Part shown: in pieces, positions 56,501-64,000 of the stretch | How positions within the stretch are numbered: position 1 is the first letter of the stretch | Layout of the letters: each line of letters opens with the position of its first letter | NCBI GenBank assembly: GCA_930633525.1 | Contig: CAKNFP010000001.1 | Span: 3,347,501 to 3,411,500, forward strand | DNA: 64,000 nucleotides | DNA from: Hyphomicrobiales bacterium | GTDB taxonomy: Bacteria > Pseudomonadota > Alphaproteobacteria > Rhizobiales > Beijerinckiaceae | Reading direction: 5' to 3' | Notes under the pieces: model-generated | What the model was told of the DNA's origin: nothing | The model's database searches: none | Seen by the model: only the letters and a program-made list of their open reading frames with translations | Program-made: the position numbers and the translations under genes

Positions 56501-58303
56501 GTGGCATCGGGGCGTTTCGGCGTCACCGCGCATTATCTCGTCAATTCCGACATGATGCAGATCAAGGTGGCGCAGGGGGCCAAGCCCGGTGAGGGCGGCC
56601 AGCTGCCAGGCCACAAGGTCGATGCGATCATCGCCAAGGTGCGCCATTCGACGCCGGGCGTCGGCCTGATCTCGCCGCCGCCGCACCATGACATCTATTC
56701 GATCGAGGATCTGGCCCAGCTGATCTTCGACCTGAAGAACGTCAATCCGGCCGCGGACGTCTCGGTCAAGCTCGTGTCCGAGGTTGGTGTGGGCACTGTC
56801 GCCGCCGGCGTCGCCAAGGCACGCGCCGACCACATCACCATCTCCGGCTATGACGGCGGGACGGGCGCAAGCCCCCTCACCTCGCTGAAGCATGCGGGTT
56901 CGCCCTGGGAAATCGGCCTTGCCGAGACCCAGCAGACCCTGGTGCTCTCGAATCTGCGCGGGCGGGTGGTGCTGCAGGTCGACGGCGGGCTCCGTACCGG
57001 TCGTGACGTCATCGTAGGTGCCCTGCTCGGCGCGGACGAGTTCGGCTTCTCGACGGCCCCGCTGATCGCGGCGGGCTGCATCATGATGCGCAAGTGCCAC
57101 CTGAACACCTGCCCGGTAGGCGTGGCGACCCAGGACCCCGTGCTGCGCAAGCGCTTCAAGGGTCTGCCGGAGCACGTGATCAACTACTTCTTCTTCGTCG
57201 CGGAGGACGTGCGCGAGCGCATGGCCGAGATCGGCGTGCGCCGGATCGAAGAACTCGTTGGCCGCACCGATATCCTCGACAAGACGGAAGCCTTGAGCCA
57301 CTGGAAGTCGAAGGGCCTCGACTTTACACGGCTGTTCCATCAGCCCTCGGTCGGCGCCGAAGTCGCAACCCGGCACGCCGAGCGCCAGAAGCACCCGATC
57401 GACGATATCCTCGATCTCAAGCTCATCCGTGAGGCAGAGCCCGCTCTGGCCACAGGGGAAGCGGTGACGCTGTCGCACACCATTCGGAACGTGGACCGGA
57501 CGACCGGCGCCATGCTCTCCGGGGAGATCGCCAAGCGCCACGGCCATGAGGGCCTTCCCGATGACACCATCACGGTCAATCTGAAGGGCACGGCCGGCCA
57601 GAGCTTCGGCGCCTTCCTGGCGCCGGGCGTGACGCTGAAGCTCGACGGCGAAGCCAATGACTACGTCGGCAAGGGCCTGTCGGGCGGCAAGCTGATCATC
57701 CATCCGCCGGCGGAAACAAGGATCGTCGCCGAGCGTTCGATCATCGTCGGCAATACGGTGCTTTATGGCGCGACGGCCGGTGAGTGCTACTTCCGGGGCG
57801 TGGCCGGCGAGCGTTTCGCCGTCCGCAACTCGGGCGCGGTCGCCGTCGTCGAGGGCACCGGCGACCACGGCTGCGAATATATGACCGGCGGCGTCGTGGT
57901 GGTCATCGGCCAGACCGGCCGCAACTTCGCGGCCGGCATGTCCGGCGGCATCGCCTATGTGCTCGACGAGGACGGGTCCTTCGCCAAGCGCTGCAACCTC
58001 TCGATGGTCGATCTCGAACCGGTCGAGGAGGAGGAAGACCTGCTCGAGCGCCTCCATCATCATGGCGGCGACCTCGAGACCAAGGGACGGATCGATATTC
58101 TGGGCGATCTGTCGCGGCATGACGAGGAGCGGCTGATGCAGCTCATCGTCAACCACCGCGACTACACCGGGTCTGCCCGGGCACAGACGATCCTCGACAA
58201 CTGGGCCGACTACCGCACCCGCTTCGTCAAGGTGATGCCGGTCGAATACCGGCGTGCCATCCGCGAGATGGAGCGGGCTCGCACTCTGCAGGCCGCGGAG
58301 TAG
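53597..58303 (+). CDS. gltB: Glutamate synthase large subunit
   Basis: The 1568-residue alpha chain of NADPH-glutamate synthase, which makes glutamate from 2-oxoglutarate and glutamine. The N-terminal amidotransferase uses Cys44 (EHDACGVGF), exposed after removal of a 43-residue propeptide. The central and FMN domains follow ([17 protein letters not shown]), then the cluster motif [15 protein letters not shown] and the C-terminal beta-helix ([25 protein letters not shown]). AGGGAGGAAG lies before the ATG at 53597. gltD follows after 124 bases that contain two strong hairpins. Confidence 0.97.
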   Translation: MVNEYRLRGGDTPKWPLNQARSAADYGMPAAQGLYDPRNEHDACGVGFAVDMKNRKSHAIVQHGLSILRNLDHRGAVGADPKAGDGCGMLVQIPHLFFQEECARLGITLPEPGEYAVGHLFMPRDTEGFRLVTEIVERLIAEEGLSFLGWRNVPVDNSGLGETVKPTEPLHRQIIVGHGTDIPDQDEFERRLFIARKVISNAIYDMKDASTAGYYVVSLSSRTLVYKGMLLATQLGDYYADLNDPRFQSAISLVHQRFATNTFPTWSLAHPYRMVAHNGEINTVRGNVNWMAARQASVDSELFGNDIAKLWPISYEGQSDTACFDNALEFLVQGGYSLTHAMMMLVPEAWAGNPLMSEERRHFYEYHAALMEPWDGPAAICFTDGRQLGATLDRNGLRPARYFVTDDDLVVGASEMGVLPIPEEMIVEKWRLQPGRMLLIDLEKGRIVSDEEIKQELSTRHPYGEWLERTQIVLEELPPVQARESRTDVSLIDRQQAFGYTQEDIKLLLPPMAVTGQEAVGSMGTDTPISALSAKSKLLYTYFKQNFAQVTNPPIDPIREELVMSLVSFIGPRPNILDLEGTSRRKRLEVRQPILTNEDLEKIRCIGHYEDRFDTKTLDITFPALQGAAGLEGALGRLCERAEAAVHGGYNIIILSDRMIGPDRIAIPVLLATAAVHHHLIRKGLRTSVGLVLETGEPREVHHFACLAGYGAEAINPYLAFETLLSMHEALDFPEEVDAYEIVKRYIKSIDKGLLKVMSKMGISTYQSYCGAQIFDAVGLKSDFVAQYFFGTATSIEGVGLGEIAEETVLRHRDAFGDAPIYRTALDVGGEYAYRLRGETHVWTPDTVATLQHAVRHNARDRYQEFAKLIDEQGNRATSIRGLFRIKTARELGNDPVPLDEVEPASEIVKRFTTGAMSFGSISREAHETLAIAMNSFGGKSNTGEGGEEPERFLPMADGRSRRSAIKQVASGRFGVTAHYLVNSDMMQIKVAQGAKPGEGGQLPGHKVDAIIAKVRHSTPGVGLISPPPHHDIYSIEDLAQLIFDLKNVNPAADVSVKLVSEVGVGTVAAGVAKARADHITISGYDGGTGASPLTSLKHAGSPWEIGLAETQQTLVLSNLRGRVVLQVDGGLRTGRDVIVGALLGADEFGFSTAPLIAAGCIMMRKCHLNTCPVGVATQDPVLRKRFKGLPEHVINYFFFVAEDVRERMAEIGVRRIEELVGRTDILDKTEALSHWKSKGLDFTRLFHQPSVGAEVATRHAERQKHPIDDILDLKLIREAEPALATGEAVTLSHTIRNVDRTTGAMLSGEIAKRHGHEGLPDDTITVNLKGTAGQSFGAFLAPGVTLKLDGEANDYVGKGLSGGKLIIHPPAETRIVAERSIIVGNTVLYGATAGECYFRGVAGERFAVRNSGAVAVVEGTGDHGCEYMTGGVVVVIGQTGRNFAAGMSGGIAYVLDEDGSFAKRCNLSMVDLEPVEEEEDLLERLHHHGGDLETKGRIDILGDLSRHDEERLMQLIVNHRDYTGSARAQTILDNWADYRTRFVKVMPVEYRRAIREMERARTLQAAE

Positions 58304-58325
58304 CCGTTTTCTTCTCCACGACGTC

Positions 58326-58402
58326 ATCCCCGGGCTTGTCCCGGGGATCCCGACACGAGAATTGCGCCTTCCGATCGAGATGGCCGGGTCAAGCCCGGCC
58401 AT
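58326..58402. repeat. Double palindromic repeat between gltB and gltD
   Basis: Two 9-bp stems: ATCCCCGGG/CCCGGGGAT (58326-58348) and ATGGCCGGG/CCCGGCCAT (58380-58402), each with a 5-base loop. This is a two-hairpin REP-like element common in Rhizobiales. Between co-transcribed genes it may stabilise the upstream gltB message or lower gltD expression. Confidence 0.85.
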
Positions 58403-58427
58403 GACGGGGCAGAAGCTGGACAGGACG

Positions 58428-59849
58428 ATGGGTAAGGTCACGGGTTTCCTAGAATTCGACCGGCAGGAGCCGAAGTATCAGCTCGCCGGCGATCGCATTC
58501 GCCACTTCAGAGAGTTCACGCTGCCGCTCGACGACAAGGATGTCACGCGGCAGGCAGCACGCTGCATGGACTGCGGCATTCCCTTCTGCCACGGGCCCAC
58601 GGGCTGCCCGGTGCACAACCAGATCCCGGACTGGAACGATCTGGTCTTCGCCGGGGATTGGGAAGAAGCCGCGCGCAACCTGCATTCGACCAACAATTTC
58701 CCGGAGTTCACCGGCAGGATCTGCCCCGCGCCCTGCGAGGAAGCCTGCACGCTGAACCTGGAAAACGTGCCGGTCACCATCAAGACCGTCGAACAGACCA
58801 TTGCCGACAAGGCCTGGGAGAACGGCTGGATCAAGCCGGAGATCGCCAGCATCGCCACGGGCCGCCGGATCGCCGTCATCGGCTCGGGACCGGCCGGTCT
58901 AGCCGCGGCCCAACAGCTCGTGCGGGTCGGCCATGCCGTCCATGTCTTCGAGCGCGAGCCCAAGGCAGGCGGTCTGCTGCGCTACGGCATCCCAGACTTC
59001 AAGATGGAGAAGCACCACATCGATCGCCGCGTGGTGCAGCTCGAAGCGGAGGGTGTCGTCTTCCACTACGGCGTCAACATCGGTGTCGACAAGGATTTCG
59101 CCGAACTCGAACAGGAGTTCGACGCCGTGTTGATGTCCGGCGGCGCGGAAGCGCCGCGGGATCCGAAGCTGCCGGGCCAGGAGCTCGAGGGCGTGCACTA
59201 CGCCATGCCCTATCTCGTGCAGCAGAATCGCCGCAACGGACAGGAAATCGTCCACGACGAGCCGATCCTCGCGGCCGGCAAGCATGTCGTCGTGATCGGC
59301 GGCGGCGACACGGCCTCCGACTGTGTGGGTACGGCCTTCCGCCAGGGCGCCTTGTCGGTCACCCAGCTCGACATCCGCCCGAAGCCTCCGCTGATCGAGG
59401 ACAAGCTTGCCATCTGGCCTTATTGGCCCACCAAGCTTCGCACGTCGTCGAGCCAGGCAGAGGGTGCCGAGCGGGAGTTCCAGGCCGCGACGCTTGGCCT
59501 CGTCGGCAAGAAGGGCAAGCTCACGGGTGTCGCTTGCGTGCGCGTCGACGAGCGCCGGCAGCCTATCGCGGGGGCGGAGTTCGTCCTGAAGGCCGATCTC
59601 GTCTTCCTCGCCATTGGCTTTGCCGGCCCCGTCACCGCCGGCCTCGTCGAGCAATCCGCCGTGTCAGTGGACAAGCGCGGCAATGTGCAGGCCGATACGG
59701 AGGCCTATCGCACATCCCGGGACAAGGTCTTCGCGGCCGGCGACATGCGCCGCGGCCAGTCCCTCGTCGTCTGGGCCATTCGCGAGGGCCGCCAGGCCGC
59801 GCGGGCGATAGACGAGTTCCTGATGGGCACGAGCATCCTGCCGCGCTGA
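58428..59849 (+). CDS. gltD: Glutamate synthase small subunit
   Basis: The 473-residue beta chain that takes electrons from NADPH through FAD. Two cysteine clusters, [17 protein letters not shown] and CPAPCEEAC (about residues 46-110), bind the [4Fe-4S] centres. The FAD site [17 protein letters not shown] and the NADPH site [14 protein letters not shown] follow, and the protein ends with [19 protein letters not shown] chose the ATG at 58428 with AGGAC nearby; an earlier ATG at 58254 overlaps the end of gltB and reads through the repeat. Confidence 0.96.
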   Translation: MGKVTGFLEFDRQEPKYQLAGDRIRHFREFTLPLDDKDVTRQAARCMDCGIPFCHGPTGCPVHNQIPDWNDLVFAGDWEEAARNLHSTNNFPEFTGRICPAPCEEACTLNLENVPVTIKTVEQTIADKAWENGWIKPEIASIATGRRIAVIGSGPAGLAAAQQLVRVGHAVHVFEREPKAGGLLRYGIPDFKMEKHHIDRRVVQLEAEGVVFHYGVNIGVDKDFAELEQEFDAVLMSGGAEAPRDPKLPGQELEGVHYAMPYLVQQNRRNGQEIVHDEPILAAGKHVVVIGGGDTASDCVGTAFRQGALSVTQLDIRPKPPLIEDKLAIWPYWPTKLRTSSSQAEGAEREFQAATLGLVGKKGKLTGVACVRVDERRQPIAGAEFVLKADLVFLAIGFAGPVTAGLVEQSAVSVDKRGNVQADTEAYRTSRDKVFAAGDMRRGQSLVVWAIREGRQAARAIDEFLMGTSILPR

Positions 59850-59870
59850 GCGGCATAGCGCACCGGTCAT

Positions 59871-59905
59871 CCCGGGGGGACAAGCCGCAAGCTTGAGCCC
59901 CCGGG
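59871..59905. repeat. Degenerate palindromic repeat after gltD
   Basis: CCCGGGGG at 59871-59878 and CCCCCGGG at 59898-59905, with an inner AAGC/GCTT stem, form a long hairpin that begins with GTCATCCC, like the first half of the gltB-gltD element. It lies 22 bases after the gltD stop and may help end the transcript. Confidence 0.6.
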
Positions 59906-60038
59906 GTTCCACAAACACGCCGGATCTATCCGACTTGCCCGTCAAGACGGTCACCTCAGGCAGCAGGCAGCCAGTTCCGGACGAGGCGGTGTTCCGATGC
60001 TCGTGGCGTGATTCTCGTGGCGTGGAGAGTGCCGCGGC

Positions 60039-61310
60039 CTATTGGCCCTCGGCCTCTGGCCAATGAAAATCGTCCGAGCGCCCGACGCGCGGTTCCGGCA
60101 CACGACCCATTCCATAGACGCGTTCGATGAGTTGTCCGGAATAGCCCGATAGAGCCGGGCGCGCCCGCGCAAGCTGGCCGCCCGCCGCCATTTCACGCCG
60201 GGTCAAGGGCAGGATGGGACCAGCAATGGGAGGTGGCGGCTGCAGGACGAGTGCCCCCGGCTGCTCAGGCAATGCGGGGAAGGCTGATGCCAGCACATCG
60301 TCGCTCTTCGCGGATGACGGGTCGGGCGCCGTATCCGCGGGGGCGCCGCTGCTCGGCGGCAAGGCAAGAACCGTCGCGCTGTTGCGCTCCGTGAGAAGTC
60401 GGCGGATCTCGAGTTCCACGAAATGCGCCGCCTTGCGTGCGCCGGCGTCGGTGAAATTGATGCCATTCGCGTTCCGCAACCGTACCTGCTGCCCGTTGAT
60501 ATCGGGGCCGGAAGCCGTGAAGCGGTTGTCGTCGTTGGAAAAGGCTTCCCAGAGGTCGACGTAGTGACTGTCCGCTTTGACGGCCCGATCGCGGATCAGC
60601 GCGTTGAGGCTCAGCACGTCCGCCGAGTAGCGTGTTCCCTGCATCGGCGGCATGCCGACCCAGATCAAGGGGATTTGCTTTGCCGCAAAGGCGGCTTCCA
60701 CGGCATCGATGCGTGCCCCGTAGAGCTCCCGCCAGCGATCCGTCCCGAACTCCACCGAGGTGTCACCGTCTCGCATGACCTGTCGGTCGTTCGCGCCGAT
60801 CATGATCACCCCGATGGTCAGGGGCGTTCCGTCCGCCAGACGTTCGCGTGCGGCTTTTGGCCAATCGAAATGATCATCCCGCACCAAACCGGAATTGGGG
60901 CGAATGTTGCGCGACACCTCGATCGTCGGCATCTCCGCGAAGGCATCTCTCAACCCATCCGCCAGGGATTCGGCAAAGAAATCGCCCATCACGAGGATGA
61001 ATGTGTCGGCCGCGGGTTTTGCCTCCTGGGGCTGGTCGCGCACGACGACCGGTGCGGGCGCGGGCGCACGGCGCGGCCGGGCGGCACGGGCCGGCGTCCG
61101 TTGTGGTTGCCGACGCGGTGAGACCTGTTGGGGCTGCTGCGGACGCTGCTGCTTGAAGATGCCATCCAGGAAGCGCGTCAGCGGGTCAGCCTGCGCCACG
61201 GCCGGTGTCGACAGCGACACGAGGGCATACGCCAGCAGCGAGGCCCCGAAGACGGCGACGAGGACGAAAGAGACACCTAGGATCACTCGACGTCGCAGCT
61301 TGAGATGCAT
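60039..61310 (-). CDS. DUF459 family SGNH hydrolase-like protein
   Basis: A 423-residue membrane-anchored protein. One helix (about residues 8-32) is followed by a Pro/Gln/Arg-rich linker and a DUF459 domain of the SGNH hydrolase superfamily: ILVMGDFFAESLADGL (GDS-like block I), VIMIGANDRQVM (block III, GxND) and NGINFTDAGARKAAHFVEL with the Asp-x-x-His-like block V. The usual serine of block I is replaced by Phe (GDF), so normal esterase activity is doubtful. Family members are linked to cell-wall or polysaccharide acyl groups. Next downstream of the lytic transglycosylase on the same strand. Confidence 0.83.
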   Translation of the reverse strand: MHLKLRRRVILGVSFVLVAVFGASLLAYALVSLSTPAVAQADPLTRFLDGIFKQQRPQQPQQVSPRRQPQRTPARAARPRRAPAPAPVVVRDQPQEAKPAADTFILVMGDFFAESLADGLRDAFAEMPTIEVSRNIRPNSGLVRDDHFDWPKAARERLADGTPLTIGVIMIGANDRQVMRDGDTSVEFGTDRWRELYGARIDAVEAAFAAKQIPLIWVGMPPMQGTRYSADVLSLNALIRDRAVKADSHYVDLWEAFSNDDNRFTASGPDINGQQVRLRNANGINFTDAGARKAAHFVELEIRRLLTERNSATVLALPPSSGAPADTAPDPSSAKSDDVLASAFPALPEQPGALVLQPPPPIAGPILPLTRREMAAGGQLARARPALSGYSGQLIERVYGMGRVPEPRVGRSDDFHWPEAEGQ

Positions 61311-61516
61311 TGCGCAGCTCTTCCCGTAGCGAAGGTACTCTCGGGATCCTTCTGGTTGATCTGTGGCCCCATCCATAGCGGGCGGGTGATGGAGATAACA
61401 CCGCCGAATACCGCAACGGCTCGCCGACGCCCGGATACAAACCTGACCGATGCAGCTTACGCCCGATCCGCACGCACCGCACGATCACATTTTGCGAAGG
61501 CGCCAGCGCCCCTCCT

Positions 61517-62866
61517 TCAGGTCGCGCGGCCGTTGCCACTCCGACGCAGCCTGTCGAGAAGCGTGACGCTGGGATAGCCGTCGGCAGGCAGGCCCATCCG
61601 CTCCTGATAGGAGGCGATAGCGGCGCGCGTCTGCGAGCCCAGCTTGCCGTCCGGCTCGCCGACGTCATAGCCGTGAGCCGCCAGATGCTTTTGCAGCTCG
61701 ACGCTCTGCATCCGATCGAGTGGAAGGTCGTCGGTCGGCCAAGGTGCCTGTATCGGCGCGCCGCCATAGAGGCGATCGCCCAGATGGGCGACGCCGAGCG
61801 CATAGGCGTCGGAATTGTTGTAGCGCTTGATGACGTTGAAGTTTTTCGTGACGAGGAAGGCCGGCCCCCGCGCACCGGCAGGCATGAGGATGCGCGCCTC
61901 GCCTTGGGCGGGCATCGCCCGACCGTCCACGCGCCGCACGCCTGCCTGTGACCAGGCTGCGAAGCTCTGGTCGCCGGCGCCATAGGTCAAACCCTTCGGC
62001 ACCTTGACCTCGAAGCCCCAGGGCAAGCCTGTTTCCCAACCATGCTTCTTGAGATAGTTGGCTGTAGAGGCAAGCGCATCCGGCGTTGACGTCCAGATAT
62101 CGCGGCGACCATCGCCCGTGAAATCCACGGCGTAGGACATGAAACTGGTCGGCATGAACTGTGTCTGGCCCATGGCCCCCGCCCAGGAACCGACCATTCC
62201 GTCGCGATCGATATGGCCCTGCTCAAGGATAACCAGCGCCGTGACCAGCTCGCCGCGGAAAAAATCGCCGCGATAGTTGGCGTGCGCCAGCGTCGCCAGC
62301 GAACGGATGACGTCGTTGGACCCCATATAAGATCCGAAGTTCGTTTCCATGCCCCATACGCCGGCGACCACGCGACGATCGACGCCATAGGTGGCTTCGA
62401 CTTTGGTGAGCGTCGCGGCGGAATCCGTCACGGCGCGTCCGCCACGCTCCAGCCGCTGCTCGGACAAGGCGGAGGCGAGATACTCCCACACGGGCTTCAC
62501 GAATTCGGACTGCTTCTTCGTGAGCGCGATCACCTTGGGATCGGGCGTCAGGCCCGAAAAGGCGCGATCAAAAGTACGCCGCGAAACGCCGCGTGCCTTC
62601 GCGCTCTCCCAGACGTCGTTGGAGAAGGAACCGAAAGACGCGGATGGCACCGCAGTCGCCTCCTGCGTGGGCACGGTCGGTCGCGAAAGACGTGTCGTGG
62701 TGGCGGGCGCGCTGGCGGCCGGACTGATGGATGAGGTCGTCAAATAGCTGTCCGAGGAACAGGATACCTGGGCGAGGCCGACGAGAACAACAACCGCGAC
62801 ATGCAGGCTCGGCCAAGCAACGATGTGCCCCGCCAAACGTCGGTCCCGACCTGCACGAAACGCCAT
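61517..62866 (-). CDS. Lytic murein transglycosylase, MltB type
   Basis: A 449-residue enzyme that cuts the glycan strand of peptidoglycan to 1,6-anhydro ends. An N-terminal hydrophobic stretch (residues 20-36) ends in SCSSDS, perhaps a lipoprotein site, though the lipobox (QVSC) is not canonical. The catalytic glutamate is E174 in WGMETNFGSYMG; GAMGQTQFMPTSFMSYAVDFTGDG is the substrate groove. A C-terminal peptidoglycan-binding domain (LQKHLAAHGYDVGEPDGKLG, QERMGLPADGYPS) follows. Its neighbour DUF459 gene lies 206 bases downstream on the same strand. Confidence 0.92.
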   Translation of the reverse strand: MAFRAGRDRRLAGHIVAWPSLHVAVVVLVGLAQVSCSSDSYLTTSSISPAASAPATTTRLSRPTVPTQEATAVPSASFGSFSNDVWESAKARGVSRRTFDRAFSGLTPDPKVIALTKKQSEFVKPVWEYLASALSEQRLERGGRAVTDSAATLTKVEATYGVDRRVVAGVWGMETNFGSYMGSNDVIRSLATLAHANYRGDFFRGELVTALVILEQGHIDRDGMVGSWAGAMGQTQFMPTSFMSYAVDFTGDGRRDIWTSTPDALASTANYLKKHGWETGLPWGFEVKVPKGLTYGAGDQSFAAWSQAGVRRVDGRAMPAQGEARILMPAGARGPAFLVTKNFNVIKRYNNSDAYALGVAHLGDRLYGGAPIQAPWPTDDLPLDRMQSVELQKHLAAHGYDVGEPDGKLGSQTRAAIASYQERMGLPADGYPSVTLLDRLRRSGNGRAT

Positions 62867-62984
62867 TACGATGCTCCAACTGGACAGTGAACTAACTCTT
62901 GTTCCACTCACGTCCAGTGGTCGCCTGAGATCCTTTCAATTCCGTTGACATCGGACGATTTGTTGGCGATCCGGCGTCGCGCCG

Positions 62985-64000
62985 TCAGCGTTGAAGCCGC
63001 AGCCCCACAAGGAAGATATTCGCGGTGTAGTCAGAACTGGCCGACGTGCTGTTCAGCCGTTCGTGCGTAAAGCTCGCCCGGAAGGCAAGCGTGCGGGTCA
63101 TCTTCCAGTCGAGCCGTACGGAGCCGGTCATGCCGTGCTCCCGCAGATAGACATCCTGGTAATTGTTGTTGGAAAAGGCCAGCGCGCCAGTCACCGTGAG
63201 GTTGCGCCGCAGGGCATGCTCCACCTCCGCGCCGGCCTGGGTAACGATCACGCCGCTCGATCCGACGACAGATGTCTCCCCAATGGTGCTGCTCGCCCGC
63301 AGGCGCAGCTTGGTCAGGGGGGTCGCCGTCCAGACGAGCGAGGCCTCACCAATGGGGCCGTTGAGATCCGCCAACCGCGGATCGTCGTAGACACGGTGCT
63401 CGAGCCCGGCAGCGACCTCACCGGTAAGGGAACCCGAGATGTTGACGGCCGTGCCGACGCGCACGCCAATCCCGTTTGAGTTGCGTGCATAGCCAGAGCT
63501 GTCGAAGTGCTCATCATAGCGGCGCTTGTCGAGCCGTCCCTCGACGAACGGGGTCAGGAAGGCACTGAGTTCATATCCCGCCCGCAAACGCATCGCATAT
63601 TGCGTGTAGTTGCGATCATCCTGGCTCAGCGAGGTTCCATCGGCGAGTTTCGCATTGCCATAGGTGCTGCGATCCACGTCGCCATAGAGCCCAACCGTCA
63701 GGCGGTTGAAGGTGTGCACGAGCCCGAGCGTGCCCCCGAAGCTCGTCGTGATCGGCTGATTGATGACGCCGTTAGGTAGGTTGGGGTTGCCGGGCTGCTG
63801 CGTGGTGACCGAATAACGTCCTTCACTTTCGATCTGTGTCCCACGCAGCACGTCGATGCGCAGGTTGACGCGGCCCGCCCCGGCCGGCCTGTTGACATCG
63901 GTCATGCCGGGGAAAGCATCATAGGAGCCGCGCAACGTGCCGGTGAGCGAATGGCGCAGCCAGTCCGACTCGAGCTTGAGCTCCGCCATGGTGCGCAGCA
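62985..64000 (-). CDS. Outer membrane beta-barrel protein (5' end outside the window)
   Basis: At least 338 residues of a beta-barrel protein; the frame is still open at the right edge, so the N terminus and signal peptide lie beyond. Alternating polar and hydrophobic strands run throughout (RVNLRIDVLRGTQIESEGRYSV, TVGLYGDVDRSTYG, SGSLTGEVAAGLEHRVY), and the protein ends FLVGLRLQR. This matches the outer membrane beta-barrel family seen in rhizobia (DUF2320-like/BBP2). Its last residue is Arg instead of the usual aromatic residue. Function unknown; exopolysaccharide export is one possibility for relatives. Confidence 0.78.
   Translation of the reverse strand, partial: LRTMAELKLESDWLRHSLTGTLRGSYDAFPGMTDVNRPAGAGRVNLRIDVLRGTQIESEGRYSVTTQQPGNPNLPNGVINQPITTSFGGTLGLVHTFNRLTVGLYGDVDRSTYGNAKLADGTSLSQDDRNYTQYAMRLRAGYELSAFLTPFVEGRLDKRRYDEHFDSSGYARNSNGIGVRVGTAVNISGSLTGEVAAGLEHRVYDDPRLADLNGPIGEASLVWTATPLTKLRLRASSTIGETSVVGSSGVIVTQAGAEVEHALRRNLTVTGALAFSNNNYQDVYLREHGMTGSVRLDWKMTRTLAFRASFTHERLNSTSASSDYTANIFLVGLRLQR

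Noticed and set aside
53537-58441. Very long minus-strand frames (946 and 654 codons) opposite gltB
   Set aside because: Same codon-bias artefact; composition fits reversed GltB codons and no domain is seen.

Overview
The window looks like an ordinary, densely coded stretch of chromosome from an alphaproteobacterium of the order Hyphomicrobiales (Rhizobiales), possibly a Chelatococcus/Bosea/Beijerinckiaceae-type organism. This rests on the high G+C content with strong third-position G/C bias and on marker families typical of that group: the F1-ATPase zeta subunit, a GapR-type protein, CpdR, a TIGR02302 protein, DUF882, DUF1036 and DUF2320-like proteins, a TlpA thioredoxin, a ROSE-type leader before hsp20, and Rhizobiales-style intergenic repeats. 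Genus assignment is inference. I saw no insertion sequence, phage gene, CRISPR array or plasmid function.

Layout: 1-5300 holds a cut-off M23 peptidase, an AEC transporter, gluQ, an AlkA-like glycosylase, a carboxylesterase and the ATPase zeta subunit. 5300-12100 is a purine block (purC, a lipoprotein, purS, purQ, a DUF72 gene, purL) followed by bolA and a monothiol glutaredoxin. 12300-17700 has tlpA, an LptM-like lipoprotein, lysA and a large membrane protein. 17800-24200 holds a twin-helix small protein, a PagL-like protein, a cobalamin adenosyltransferase, a rhomboid protease, etfBA, 3-hydroxybutyryl-CoA dehydrogenase and an HNH nuclease; several of these serve acyl-CoA and cobalamin metabolism. 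24700-32650 has an efflux pump and a four-gene minus-strand operon (ATP-grasp, alpha-E, transglutaminase-like, Anbu protease), with an M3 oligopeptidase beyond a pair of inverted repeats. 33000-41100 holds an orphan sigma-54 activator, an L,D-transpeptidase, a membrane-anchored glutamate-synthase-like protein, a DUF882 protein and GapR. 41200-49200 has two N-formylglutamate amidohydrolase homologues, DUF1036, pyk, an M48 protease, a TPR protein, rpmJ, tRNA-Val(GAC), cpdR, a probable small RNA and a hisN-like phosphatase. 49200-64000 has a lysophospholipase-like hydrolase, a thermosensor-controlled hsp20, a PepSY protein, a threonine aldolase, gltB and gltD, an SGNH protein, a lytic transglycosylase and a cut-off outer-membrane barrel.

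The most interesting parts are the Anbu/ATP-grasp operon, for which a peptide tagging and proteolysis role has been predicted but whose physiological function is unsettled; the unannotated minus-strand small RNA upstream of the inositol-monophosphatase gene, which carries an anti-Shine-Dalgarno stretch and resembles the Rhizobiales suhB-RNA/MmgR group; and the sigma-32-like promoter plus ROSE-like leader of hsp20. Genes that are easily missed are rpmJ (41 aa) and the 59-aa twin-helix protein at 17820.
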